A stretch of 64,000 bases of DNA from Streptomyces lasiicapitis. Its GTDB lineage: Bacteria > Actinomycetota > Actinomycetes > Streptomycetales > Streptomycetaceae. The position numbers were made by a program, and so were the translations under genes. The stretch's first letter is position 1. Every line of letters begins with the position of its first letter. This document shows positions 43,262 to 51,340 of this stretch, one piece after another. The notes under the pieces were generated by a model. It saw only the letters and a program-made list of their open reading frames with translations, was not told the origin of the DNA and made no database searches. The DNA lies in assembly GCF_014646335.1 (NCBI RefSeq), contig NZ_BMNG01000020.1, forward strand, positions 115,535-179,534, in the 5' to 3' direction.

Positions 43262-46200
43262 TCACGGTGCTGCCGGGCGGGTGCGGGGCGCCGCCTCGCG
43301 GGGGCGCCGCGCGGGCGCGGCTCCGGCCGGCGCGGGCTCCAAGTCGTACGCGTCGACGTGGAGGTGGTCGGGGAGGGCGTCGAGCCCCGTCGTCAGGGGG
43401 GCGGGCACGCGGATGCCGCGCAGCGTCGGCAGGGCGGCGGCCAGACCGGCGGCGTCGATGGGCGAGACGTCGCGCGAGCGGAGGTTCACGTAGAGCAGGG
43501 CCAGAGCCGGGAAGACCTTCGCGAGGCGGGCCGGGACCTCGTGCCACGCCCCGGTGTGGTCCAGATGCACCTGGGTGACGTGCGGCAGGCTCAGGTCCTC
43601 CGGCGCGTCCCACAGGCTGTCGGCCGACAGGTACAGCTTGTCGAGGCGGGGGAGCCGGGCGAGTACGTGCCACTCCGCGTCCGAGCCCGGCCCGTCGTCG
43701 CGGTCGTAGACGACCCACTCCAGCTCCGGCCACCTGTCCATGGCGTCCAGGTCGGCCACGTACCGCCGGGGACCGAGCACACCGAGGGTCTTCAGGGGAG
43801 CCTCGGCCGGGAACATGCCGAGGCTCCAGGGTTCCTCGACGTCGAACACGCGCAGCGCCTTGAGACCGCGCAGCGCCGCGAGCGCCTCGGGGGTGAGCCG
43901 CGCGGGCGGGGTCCAGAGCATCAGGGTCTCCGGTGCGCAGTCCGTGAGCAGGCGGGACACCGTCTCGGGGGCGAGGTCGGCCCGGATGTCGAGGTGCTTG
44001 GGGCGCAGGCCCAACCGGTCGAGTTCCGCGATCTGTTCCTCGGTGCGCAGGGTGAAGTGCGTGACCCCGTCGTCGAGCCGGCTGATGACCTGCTCGGCGT
44101 AGCGGCGGCAGTCGAAGCGCTGCCAGCCCCACATGAGCTGGCTGCGTACGGCGAGGGAGGGATGGGCGGTGTAGCGGGCGAGGAAGGGGATGGCCGCGTC
44201 GGAGCGGACGTGGGTCGCCGCGACGGCGACGAGGCGGGCCACCTCCTCGTCCGGCTCGCCGGACCTGCCGGACCCGTCCGGTCTGCGTGAGCCTTCCGGC
44301 CTGCCTGAGCCTTCTTGCCTGCGTGAGCCTTCCGGCCTGCCCGAGCCTTCGTGCCTGCCCGAGCCATCCCGCTCTCCCGAACCGTCCGGCCCGCCCGACC
44401 CATCCGGCCTGCCTGGCCCGTCCGACCTCTCCAGCCTCTCCAGCCCCTCCAGCCTCCCTGGACTGTCCGGCCTTCTCAGCCCATCCAGCCCCTCCAACCT
44501 CCCCAACTCCTCAGGCCCAGGCAGCAACCCAAGCACCATCGGCCCCACCGCCCCCAGCTCCCGCGCCTCCTCCGCACTGCGGGGCGGAATCAGCTCGGCC
44601 GTCCGCCGTTCCACCTCGCCCCGCACGGCAGGCGCCAGCTCCGCCGCGTGTTCCAGGCAGGCCGCCGCCAGCAGATGCGCCCGCTTGCGGGCCGACTCGT
44701 CGCGGTGGGCGTCGCCGTACGCGAGCAGCCCGCCGAGGAGTTCCGCCCGTTCGCGGGGGCGGGCCTGGGCCACCGCCATGCGGATGACGTCCTCCCACTG
44801 GTCGTCGGCCGCGTGCCCGGCGAGGACGCCGAAGTCCCCCTCGTCCACGGCCGCCCGCGCCCCCAGGAAGTCCTGGAACGTCCGGTGCACGAACTCCACC
44901 GTCCCCGGCCCGGGTTCGCGGAGCAGACCGCTGCGGTGCAGGAAATGGGCGTACACCGCGTCCGCGTCGCCCAGGGAGGCCAGCTCCGGCACGGCGGGCA
45001 GCGCGTCCGCGATGATCGTCCGGGCGCGGGAACGGTCCATCTCCGTGCGGCCGTTGCGGATCAGCCAGTACGCGAGGCGCTGCAGGAGCTGGAGCTGGGG
45101 CTCCTCGCGCAGTTCCGGTACGTCCATGTGGCGTTCGCGGTCGCGGCGGATCAGGAGCATGGACAGGGCCGCCGTGTAGAGGTCCTTGCGGCCGAGGGGG
45201 AGGAAGCCGCGGCGGTCCCGGTGCAGCGCGCAGATCAGGCCGCACATCAGCGGGTTGGTGGCGAGGCGGCCCAGGTCGGGCTTGGTGCCCACGGCTTCCA
45301 GGAGCTGGGTCTCGTACGAGGCGAGGGCGGCGGCCTCGTCGTCCGGCGCGCCCGTCGCGGCGGCGGTGTGCCAGCGCCCGATGAACGCGGCCACGTCCGC
45401 CCCGCGCATCGGCGCGAGGGTCAGCTCCGTGAACTCCTCGTCGGCGAGCCAGTCCTCGCGCACGGCGGAGGGGCGCGAGGTCACCAGCCAGCGGTTTCCG
45501 GGGTAGGCCTCCATGAGATCCGTCAGCCACGCGCGCGTGCGGGCGCGTTCCGTGTCCGGGACCTCGTCGATGCCGTCGACCAGGACGAGCGCGCGCCCTG
45601 CGGTCAGGATGCGGGACTCCCAGCCGTCGGGCTGCGTGCCCGCCAGCGGGGAGCCGACGGCGGGGAGGAAGTCCTTGGGCGCGGGGAGGCGTTCGCCGTG
45701 GCGGGTCAGGGTGCGCAGGGGGAGCACGTAGGGGACGCGGTCGTACAGGTACGCCATGCGGTCGTCGCGCTCGTCCAGGACCTGGCGTGCGGCCGAGACC
45801 GCCAGCCACTGGACGAGGGTCGTCTTGCCGGAACCCGCCTCGCCGCGCAGCAGGACGCGGTCGTGGGCGGCGAGGGCCTCGTCGGCGGGGCGGGCGGCGG
45901 TGTCCAGGTCCGCCTCGAAGACGGGCCGCCACTCGTCCCCGAGCCGGATGTCCCCCAGGTGCTGCTCGCGCCCGGTCGCCCGCAGGCTCAGATACGCCGC
46001 GTCCAGCGGCCACTTCCCCGGCGAGTCGGCGAGATCGATCCCGAAGATCGTCAACTTGCCGTGCTTCTTCGCCAGGTAGGCGAGATAACGCCGCTCGAAG
46101 GCAGCGTCCACCGCACCCCGAAGCGGGTCCCTGGCGATCAACTCGTCAACTTTGGCTATCAGTTCCGCCTGGCGGCGGCTCTGCTCCACCAGGGTGCGGG

Positions 46201-46675
46201 GTACGAAGGTCGACCGCTGGGTGAAGAAGTTCAGGATGTGCAGACAGGCCGTGTGCAGCAGCCGCTCGTAGAAGTACGTCGCGTCCGCCGACAGATCGCG
46301 CTCCGGCCGCTCACCGGCCCGCCGCAGCCGGCGCGCCAGCTCCTCGTGCCCCAGGGACACCGCCTCCACGTCCGTGAGCGTGAGGGTTCCGAGGGCGAGC
46401 AGCGTGCGGGTCAGGGCGTGCACGACCGCCTCGACCTCGTCCTCGGGCAGGTGCCGCTCGCCGGTGCGCAGGGCCTGGCGGGCCAGCTCGGCCACGAGGC
46501 CGCGTACGTCCTGCTCCGCGAGCTCACGCCGCTCGCCCCGGAAGGACACCAGACCGTCGATACGTACCGGTTTGTCCACGAGCCCCGCGCCAGGCCCCGG
46601 CCGCGCGAACAGCTTCTTGATCAGCGGGGTGACGACGCCGGACGCGATTCGGATGCCAAGGGCCGCGGGGTCCAT
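43262..46675 (-). CDS. NACHT-LRR (bacterial NLR-like) protein 2
   Basis: This 1137-residue paralogue of NLR1 shares the N-terminal region (DPAALGIRIASGVVTPLIKKLF, FFTQRSTFVPRTLVEQSRRQ), the NACHT motifs (LLRGEAGSGKTTLVQWLAV, ALVLVDGIDEVP, NRWLVTSRPSAV, LGRKDLYTAALSMLLIRRDRER) and GLLREPGPGTVEFVHRTFQDFLG. About residues 720-805 hold an insertion absent from NLR1. It is composed partly of 6-residue repeats (D/E-G-S-G-R-P type) and leads into a divergent LRR half (PEALAALRGLKALRVFDVEEP, LPHVTQVHLDHTGAWHEVP, LPRLDKLYLSADSLWDAPEDL). ATG 46675 has TACGCT 7 nt upstream, so it is likely leaderless and the first gene of the island operon. Confidence 0.87.
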   Translation of the reverse strand: MDPAALGIRIASGVVTPLIKKLFARPGPGAGLVDKPVRIDGLVSFRGERRELAEQDVRGLVAELARQALRTGERHLPEDEVEAVVHALTRTLLALGTLTLTDVEAVSLGHEELARRLRRAGERPERDLSADATYFYERLLHTACLHILNFFTQRSTFVPRTLVEQSRRQAELIAKVDELIARDPLRGAVDAAFERRYLAYLAKKHGKLTIFGIDLADSPGKWPLDAAYLSLRATGREQHLGDIRLGDEWRPVFEADLDTAARPADEALAAHDRVLLRGEAGSGKTTLVQWLAVSAARQVLDERDDRMAYLYDRVPYVLPLRTLTRHGERLPAPKDFLPAVGSPLAGTQPDGWESRILTAGRALVLVDGIDEVPDTERARTRAWLTDLMEAYPGNRWLVTSRPSAVREDWLADEEFTELTLAPMRGADVAAFIGRWHTAAATGAPDDEAAALASYETQLLEAVGTKPDLGRLATNPLMCGLICALHRDRRGFLPLGRKDLYTAALSMLLIRRDRERHMDVPELREEPQLQLLQRLAYWLIRNGRTEMDRSRARTIIADALPAVPELASLGDADAVYAHFLHRSGLLREPGPGTVEFVHRTFQDFLGARAAVDEGDFGVLAGHAADDQWEDVIRMAVAQARPRERAELLGGLLAYGDAHRDESARKRAHLLAAACLEHAAELAPAVRGEVERRTAELIPPRSAEEARELGAVGPMVLGLLPGPEELGRLEGLDGLRRPDSPGRLEGLERLERSDGPGRPDGSGGPDGSGERDGSGRHEGSGRPEGSRRQEGSGRPEGSRRPDGSGRSGEPDEEVARLVAVAATHVRSDAAIPFLARYTAHPSLAVRSQLMWGWQRFDCRRYAEQVISRLDDGVTHFTLRTEEQIAELDRLGLRPKHLDIRADLAPETVSRLLTDCAPETLMLWTPPARLTPEALAALRGLKALRVFDVEEPWSLGMFPAEAPLKTLGVLGPRRYVADLDAMDRWPELEWVVYDRDDGPGSDAEWHVLARLPRLDKLYLSADSLWDAPEDLSLPHVTQVHLDHTGAWHEVPARLAKVFPALALLYVNLRSRDVSPIDAAGLAAALPTLRGIRVPAPLTTGLDALPDHLHVDAYDLEPAPAGAAPARRPREAAPRTRPAAP
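44262..44423 (-). repeat. 18-bp repeat array in NLR2
   Basis: Nine consecutive 18-bp units, similar but not identical, encode the 6-residue motif [DE]-G-[SP]-[GR]-x-x (about residues 752-805). The array sits in a linker between the helical region and the LRR half. The paralogue has no counterpart. Confidence 0.85.
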
Positions 46676-46682
46676 GCGCGCG

Positions 46683-46688
46683 AGCGTA
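46683..46688 (-). promoter_or_regulatory. Predicted -10 box of leaderless NLR2 promoter
   Basis: TACGCT on the minus strand, 7 nt before the ATG at 46675. Confidence 0.45.
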
Positions 46689-46830
46689 GTGGGCGTAGCG
46701 GGGGTCACACTCCCGGGGCGGTGGATCTTGCCCGCCGGTGACATGACGCACAGGGCATACGTCACATACGAGGCGGATTAGTGGTGCTTTTCGGTGTGCT
46801 CTTCGGCCGCGCGGACGGGACTTTCGGCCC

Positions 46831-46855
46831 GGAACCGGCCGCCTCGGCCGCCGTC
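46831..46855 (+). promoter_or_regulatory. ECF-type (sigma-E-like) promoter candidate
   Basis: GGAAC (46831-46835), 16 nt, CGTC (46852-46855). This resembles SigE-family promoters. sigE itself is encoded at 54207 and the downstream gene is a cell-wall peptidase. Start would be near 46862. Confidence 0.3.
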
Positions 46856-46925
46856 GTGGGCGGGTCCTGGTACGGCCGCGCCTAGTAGAGGGGCGTTTTG
46901 GGGGCGGGGCGGGGTGGGGGTTACC

Positions 46926-46974
46926 AAGGGATGGCCGTCCGGCATGCGCAGTCCGCGTGCCGGATTCCCTTTTG
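46926..46974 (+). terminator. Leader hairpin with U tract, possible attenuator of the M23 gene
   Basis: An 11-bp inner stem (46938-46948 with 46954-46964, one G-U) is clamped by AAGGGA (46926-46931) with TCCCTT (46966-46971), followed by further Ts. No plus-strand gene precedes it, so it lies inside the leader of the M23 gene. Confidence 0.5.
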
Positions 46975-47081
46975 CCCGCAGTACCCGGCAGCACCCGCAG
47001 CACCGCAGTACCCAGCACCACCCCGCAACACCCGGTACATCCCGTACCCCCGTCCCCACGCCTTGTCCCGGAGGTTCCCCC

Positions 47082-47762
47082 ATGTCGAAGCGCGCCAAGT
47101 CCCACCATTCCGGCCCGTCCCTGCGTCGCACCCGGGCGGCCGTCCTCGCCGCCGGTGTCGGCGTGACGACGGTGCTCGGTGCCGGGATCGCGGCCGCCGC
47201 CGACGCCAAGGGCGGGGTCCAGTCGGTGACCGCCTCCTCCGTGGGCGCGCAGGCCGCCGCCCAGGCCAAGGCCGCCGAGCAGGCCGAGCAGGCCGCGGCG
47301 AAGAAGGCCACGCAGGCCAAGCAGGCCGCCGCCAAGAAGGTCGCCGCCTGGCAGGACCCGGTCGAGAACTACCGCCTCTCCGCCAGCTTCGGCCTCGGCG
47401 GCAGCATGTGGTCCAGCAAGCACTCCGGCCAGGACTTCGCCGTCCCGATCGGCACCGTGGTCAAGTCCGTGCACGGCGGCACCGTCGTCAAGGCCGGCCC
47501 GAACGGCGCCGGTGACGGCCCCGCGTACGGCAACGCCGTGGTGATCAAGCACGCCAACGGCACGTTCTCGCAGTACGCGCACCTGTCCAAGGTCGAGGTC
47601 CGCCCCGGCCAGACCGTCGGCACCGGTCAGCGCATCGCCCTGTCCGGCAACACCGGCAACTCCAGCGGCCCGCACCTGCACTTCGAGATCCGTACGACGC
47701 CGAACTACGGCTCGGCCGTCAACCCGGTCAACTTCCTGCGCGAGCAGGGCGTCCGCGTCTGA
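47082..47762 (+). CDS. Secreted M23-family metallopeptidase
   Basis: This 226-residue exported peptidase has an N-terminal signal peptide (RRTRAAVLAAGVGVTTVLGAG, cleaved near AAAADA) and an Ala/Lys/Gln-rich helical linker (about 50-88, AAEQAEQAAAKKATQAKQAA). The LytM/M23 domain has SGQDFAVPIGTVV (H at SKHSGQD and the Asp), AYGNAVVIKHANGTFSQYAHL and SSGPHLHFEIR, which give the zinc ligands and HLH motif. Such enzymes cut peptidoglycan cross-links during growth. GGAGGTT precedes the ATG. Confidence 0.93.
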   Translation: MSKRAKSHHSGPSLRRTRAAVLAAGVGVTTVLGAGIAAAADAKGGVQSVTASSVGAQAAAQAKAAEQAEQAAAKKATQAKQAAAKKVAAWQDPVENYRLSASFGLGGSMWSSKHSGQDFAVPIGTVVKSVHGGTVVKAGPNGAGDGPAYGNAVVIKHANGTFSQYAHLSKVEVRPGQTVGTGQRIALSGNTGNSSGPHLHFEIRTTPNYGSAVNPVNFLREQGVRV

Positions 47763-47785
47763 TCCCCCGCGTGTGACGCCCCGAC

Positions 47786-48370
47786 TCAGGTGCCGTTGTG
47801 CGCCTGGGTCACCAGATCGATGGCGACTTCGAGGATGGCCTTGCGCTTCACCTCGGGGTCGCCATCGGCGTCCTTGAGGACGAACATTCCGCCGTGCATG
47901 GTGAACAGCGCGCTGAAGCAGCGCACCTGCGCGGTCATCGGCACCGACGGGTCGTCGTGACTCAGGATGTCCAGGAGCTGGAACATCCGGTCCTTGAAGC
48001 TCTCGCCCGTCTTCAGGTCGCGCATCGTCGCCTGGTTCTCCTGCATGAAGCGGAAGAGCGGGGCGGCGTCGGTGAGGATCTCGCTGTAGCGGGTCAGGAT
48101 CGCGCGCTTGGTCTCCAGCGTGCGCGGCTGCTCCTTGCCCCAGACGATCAGCTCGTCGATGGGTCGCGTCAGATCGTCGAAGATGCTGGTGAGGATGTCC
48201 TCTTTGGTCTTGAAGTGGTAGTACAGGGCCGCTTTCGTGACGTCCAGGCGCTCCGCGATCTCGCGCAGTGACGTCTTCTCGTACCCCTGCTCGGCGAAGA
48301 GTTCGAGCGCCACGTCCTGAATGCGCTGGCGGGTGTCCCCGCGGCGCCGCTGCTTGCCTGTGCTGCCCAT
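47786..48370 (-). CDS. TetR-family transcriptional regulator
   Basis: This 194-residue repressor has an N-terminal TetR HTH (RQRIQDVALELFAEQGYEKTSL, REIAERLDVTKAALYYHFKTKEDIL) and a ligand domain (about 60-190). It is divergent from an MFS exporter and two palindromic operators lie between the genes, so it very likely represses both. ATG 48370 has GAGGA about 9 nt upstream and is preferred to an upstream GTG. The ligand is unknown, probably a drug or toxic compound pumped by the neighbour. Confidence 0.93.
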   Translation of the reverse strand: MGSTGKQRRRGDTRQRIQDVALELFAEQGYEKTSLREIAERLDVTKAALYYHFKTKEDILTSIFDDLTRPIDELIVWGKEQPRTLETKRAILTRYSEILTDAAPLFRFMQENQATMRDLKTGESFKDRMFQLLDILSHDDPSVPMTAQVRCFSALFTMHGGMFVLKDADGDPEVKRKAILEVAIDLVTQAHNGT

Positions 48371-48407
48371 GGTGGCGATCCTCGCACTTCTCCCCGTGCT
48401 CACCGGA

Positions 48408-48480
48408 ACTTACTTGACGCCCGGCTAGTTGGGGGTCTACTTTCCCCTACTGTAGCCAACTTGCCGGGCGGCAAGTAAGT
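48408..48480. promoter_or_regulatory. Twin palindromic TetR operators in the divergent region
   Basis: A perfect 8-2-8 palindrome (ACTTGCCG GG CGGCAAGT, 48459-48476) and an imperfect copy (48412-48429, two mismatches) are 47 bp apart. They lie in opposite arms of a 25-bp inverted repeat (48408-48432 and 48456-48480). A TACTGT -10 box (48449-48454) for the exporter gene lies between them. Confidence 0.75.
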
Positions 48481-48520
48481 ACGGCGGGCGCATGAGTACG
48501 AGGACAGGGGAGCGGGGACC

Positions 48521-50191
48521 GTGGCAGACATCAAGAAACAGGCCGGGCAGGCGGCAGAGGCCGGGACGGACCGGGGCGCGGCGGCCGAGCCGCAGCCCCG
48601 CAGCGTACGAGTGGTGATCTTCGCGCTGATGGTTGCGATCCTGCTCGCGATGCTCGACAACATGATCGTGGCCCCCGCGATGCCGACCATCGTCGGCGAT
48701 CTCGGCGGCCTGGAGCACCTTTCGTGGGTCGTGACCGCGTACACCCTCGCGACCGCCGCCTCCACCCCGATCTGGGGCAAGATCGGCGACATGTACGGGC
48801 GCAAGGGCGCCTTCCTCGCCTCCATAGTGATCTTCCTGATCGGCTCCGCGCTCAGCGGACTCGCCCAGGACATGGGGCAGCTCATCGGCTTCCGGGCCGT
48901 GCAGGGCCTTGGCGCGGGCGGCCTGATGGTCGGCGTCATGGCGATCATCGGAGAGCTCGTGCCGCCGCGGGAGCGCGGCAAGTACATGGGCATGATGACC
49001 GGCGTGATGGCGGTCGCGATGATCGGCGGACCGCTCGTCGGCGGCACCCTCACCGACCACCTCGGCTGGCGCTGGGCCTTCTACATCAACCTGCCGCTCG
49101 GCATCGTCGCCTTCTTCATGGTGAGCGCCGTGCTGCACCTGCCGAAGAAGCGCGCCCAGGGCCGCATCGACTACCTCGGCGCCGCGCTCCTTACCATCGG
49201 CATCACCTCCTTCGTCCTCGTCACCACCTGGGGCGGTACGGAGTACGACTGGAACTCGGCCGTGATCATGGAGCTGATCGGGCTCGGCGTCGCCTCCCTC
49301 GTCGGCTTCTGGTTCGTCCAGCAGAAGGCCGCCGAGCCGGTCATGCCGCTGCACATCTTCCGCAGCCGCAACTTCTCCCTGATGTCCGTGGTCGGCTTCC
49401 TCACCGGCTTCGTGATGTTCGGCGCGATGCTCTTCCTGCCGCTCTACCAGCAGGCGGTGCAGGGCGCCTCGGCGACCAACTCCGGGCTGCTCCTGATGCC
49501 GATGCTGCTCGCGATGATGGCGGTCTCCATGATCGCGGGCCGGTTCACCACGGCCACCGGCAAGTACAAGGTGTTCCCGATCGCGGGCAGCGTACTGATG
49601 GCCGTCGGGCTGTTCATGCTGGCGCAGATGGACACCGACACCTCGCGCGTCACGACCGGGATCTACATGGCCGTGCTCGGCGCCGGCATGGGCTGCCTGA
49701 TGCAGATCACCATGCTGGTGGCGCAGAACAGCGTCGAGATGAAGGACATGGGCGTCGCCTCGTCCTCGGCCACGCTGTTCCGCACCCTCGGCTCGTCCTT
49801 CGGCGTCGCGATCATGGGCGCGCTGTTCAACAACCGGGTCCAGGACGAGATGGCGGAGTCCGCTGGGGCCGGTGCCGGCGGCGCCGCCAAGGTCACCGAG
49901 CACTCCGCCCAGCTCGACGCGGCGAGCCTCGCCAAGCTCCCGGAGGCGGCGCGCGAGGCCTACCAGCACGCGGTCTCCGCCGGTACGCACGTGGCGTTCC
50001 TGCTCGCCGCGGCGATGGCCGTGGGCGCGCTGATCGCGGCGTTCTTCGTGAAGGAGACGCCGCTGCGGGGCGCCGCACCCGGGGACAAGACGCCTGCGGA
50101 CAACTCGTCCGCGGACACGAAGCCGGCCGGTGACGCGGATGGGGACTCCGCGCGCGGCGAGCGGGAGAAGACGGTGGCAGAGGCCGTCTGA
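48521..50191 (+). CDS. DHA2-type (14-TM) MFS multidrug exporter
   Basis: This 556-residue proton antiporter of the EmrB/QacA class begins with a hydrophilic stretch of about 25 residues. It has 14 membrane helices from about residue 28, with the motif-A region WGKIGDMYGRKGAFLAS and motif C near MAVAMIGGPLVGGTLTDHLGWR. QQAVQGASATNSGLLLMPM is family-typical. A final hydrophilic tail (KTPADNSSADTKPAGDADGDS type) follows. GTG 48521 is preceded by GGGGAGCGGGGACC. It is divergently regulated with the TetR gene. The substrate is unknown. Confidence 0.92.
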   Translation: MADIKKQAGQAAEAGTDRGAAAEPQPRSVRVVIFALMVAILLAMLDNMIVAPAMPTIVGDLGGLEHLSWVVTAYTLATAASTPIWGKIGDMYGRKGAFLASIVIFLIGSALSGLAQDMGQLIGFRAVQGLGAGGLMVGVMAIIGELVPPRERGKYMGMMTGVMAVAMIGGPLVGGTLTDHLGWRWAFYINLPLGIVAFFMVSAVLHLPKKRAQGRIDYLGAALLTIGITSFVLVTTWGGTEYDWNSAVIMELIGLGVASLVGFWFVQQKAAEPVMPLHIFRSRNFSLMSVVGFLTGFVMFGAMLFLPLYQQAVQGASATNSGLLLMPMLLAMMAVSMIAGRFTTATGKYKVFPIAGSVLMAVGLFMLAQMDTDTSRVTTGIYMAVLGAGMGCLMQITMLVAQNSVEMKDMGVASSSATLFRTLGSSFGVAIMGALFNNRVQDEMAESAGAGAGGAAKVTEHSAQLDAASLAKLPEAAREAYQHAVSAGTHVAFLLAAAMAVGALIAAFFVKETPLRGAAPGDKTPADNSSADTKPAGDADGDSARGEREKTVAEAV

Positions 50192-50213
50192 CCCCGCTGG
50201 TCCGCCCGGCCGT

Positions 50214-50245
50214 ACGGCCCCCGACGCTTCGGTGTCGGGGGCCGT
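50214..50245 (+). terminator. Stem-loop terminator after the exporter
   Basis: A 14-bp GC-rich stem (50214-50227 with 50232-50245), a TTCG tetraloop and no long U run. Confidence 0.7.
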
Positions 50246-50286
50246 CGTCGTGCGGCCGAGGCCTTCGCCGTCGGCCGGGCGGCCAT

Positions 50287-50308
50287 TGTCAGTGCCGCGT
50301 GCCAGCAT
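50287..50308 (+). promoter_or_regulatory. TGTCAGTG-N8-CAGCAT promoter motif of the AraC-type gene
   Basis: TGTCAGTG at 50287-50294 and CAGCAT at 50303-50308. The box ends 7 nt before GTG 50316. Confidence 0.45.
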
Positions 50309-50315
50309 CGGATAC

Positions 50316-50798
50316 GTGGAGAGACTGCGGCAGCTGCGCCTCGCGAAGGACGCGATGGACCGTGACTGGGCCGACCCCGCCCTCGACCTGGCCGCGGTGG
50401 CCGCCCACGCCGGCTATTCGCGCTATCACTTCCTGCGCGCCTTCAAGGAGGCGTACGGGGAGACGCCCGGGCAGTATCTGTCGCGCCGCCGCATCGAGCG
50501 AGCCGAGGACATGCTCCGCTCGGCCGACCTCGCGGTCACCGAGATCTGCATGCTCGTCGGCTTCACCAGCCTCGGCACGTTCTCGTCGTCCTTCAAACGG
50601 CAGACGGGCCTCACCCCGAGCGAGTACCGCGCCAAGCACGTGGGGCGCGGGGCGGCGCTGATCCCCGGGTGCTGGGCACTGCTGTGGGCCGGGGGGTTTC
50701 CCGCGCGGGCAGGGATGGACGGGACCGGGGCGGGGGCCAGGAGCGGGACCGGGCCCGGCGGAGCGGAGCGCGACTCCGGCGAGGAGCGCAATTCTTGA
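50316..50798 (+). CDS. AraC-family HTH regulator (HTH-only type)
   Basis: This 160-residue protein opens directly with the AraC/XylS HTH pair (about 1-110): LRLAKDAMDRDWADPALDLAAVAAHAGYSRYHFLRAFKEAYGETPGQYLSRRRIERAE (read in parts), then the second HTH DLAVTEICMLVGFTSLGTFSSSFKRQTGLTPSEYR. No ligand-binding domain precedes it, and the tail is Gly-rich. Such short AraC regulators often pair with VOC proteins, as here. GTG 50316 is at leaderless distance from the motif at 50287. GTG 50292 in frame is an alternative. Confidence 0.85.
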   Translation: MERLRQLRLAKDAMDRDWADPALDLAAVAAHAGYSRYHFLRAFKEAYGETPGQYLSRRRIERAEDMLRSADLAVTEICMLVGFTSLGTFSSSFKRQTGLTPSEYRAKHVGRGAALIPGCWALLWAGGFPARAGMDGTGAGARSGTGPGGAERDSGEERNS

Positions 50799-50880
50799 GA
50801 AGCGACCCGGCAACCGCCCTGCCTACGGTGGCCGAGCAAGCAGAAAAGCCCCCGCAGCACCCCCTCACCAGGAGCACATC

Positions 50881-51327
50881 ATGATCAAGGGACTCGCCAT
50901 CTCCACCGTCTGGGTCCTCGACCAGGACCGGGCCAAGGAGTTCTACACGGAGAAGCTCGGCCTGGAAGTCCGTACGGACATGACGCTCGGCGAGGGCGGC
51001 ATGCGCTTCCTCACCGTCGGCGCCAAGGACCAGCCGGAGCTGATGCTGGCCCTGATGGTGCCGGGCGGCGCGGGCATGGACGCCGAGTCGGCCGAGGCGA
51101 TGCGCAAGCTGGTCACCAAGGGCGTGCTCGGCGGGGGCGCCCTCAGCACGGACGACATCCACGGGGACTACGAGAAGCTGAAGGCGCGCGGCGTCGAGTT
51201 CCTCCAGGACCCGCAGGAGCGGCCGTACGGAATCGAGGCGATCTTCCGCGACGACTCCGGCAACTGGTTCTCGTTCACGCAGGCGCACGAGGGCGAGCTC
51301 GACCTGGACAAGGACTGGGGCTGCTGA
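50881..51327 (+). CDS. VOC-family (glyoxalase/bleomycin resistance-like) protein
   Basis: This 148-residue protein has the VOC signature LAISTVWVLDQDRAKEFYTEKLGLE and the second half DIHGDYEKLKARGVEFLQDPQERPYGIEAIFRDDSGNWFSF (in parts). The likely metal ligands are the His in the last half (DIHGD) and Glu near GIEAIF. Such proteins may be dioxygenases, isomerases or antibiotic-binding proteins. It is 82 nt after the AraC-type gene and is probably its regulatory target or partner. It is convergent with cseC. Confidence 0.88.
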   Translation: MIKGLAISTVWVLDQDRAKEFYTEKLGLEVRTDMTLGEGGMRFLTVGAKDQPELMLALMVPGGAGMDAESAEAMRKLVTKGVLGGGALSTDDIHGDYEKLKARGVEFLQDPQERPYGIEAIFRDDSGNWFSFTQAHEGELDLDKDWGC

Positions 51328-51340
51328 GCTCCAGGGGCAG

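Larger units (their letters stand above)
46676..47081. other. Region between NLR2 start and M23 gene
   Basis: No gene is seen in 406 nt. It contains the -10-like TACGCT of NLR2 (46683-46688, minus), an ECF-like GGAAC-N16-CGTC (46831-46855, plus), a long hairpin with a T run (46926-46974), a C-rich track with repeated GCAGTACCC/GCAGCACC units (46978-47050) and a GGAGG ribosome site for the peptidase. Confidence 0.55.

Noticed and set aside
39278..46675. CRISPR-like direct repeat array in the NLR island
   Set aside because: The 18-bp units are contiguous, in frame and coding, with no spacers.
46780..47081. c-di-AMP (ydaO) riboswitch before the M23 gene
   Set aside because: The conserved ydaO core strings that I know from Streptomyces leaders are absent. 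Only a simple hairpin is seen.
46898..47515. Pro/Tyr-rich reading frame (QYPAAPAAPQYPAPP-like) upstream of and overlapping the M23 gene
   Set aside because: It lies in another frame of a repeat-rich C track and continues out of frame through the M23 gene. No relatives or ribosome site are evident. Only the leader hairpin was kept.
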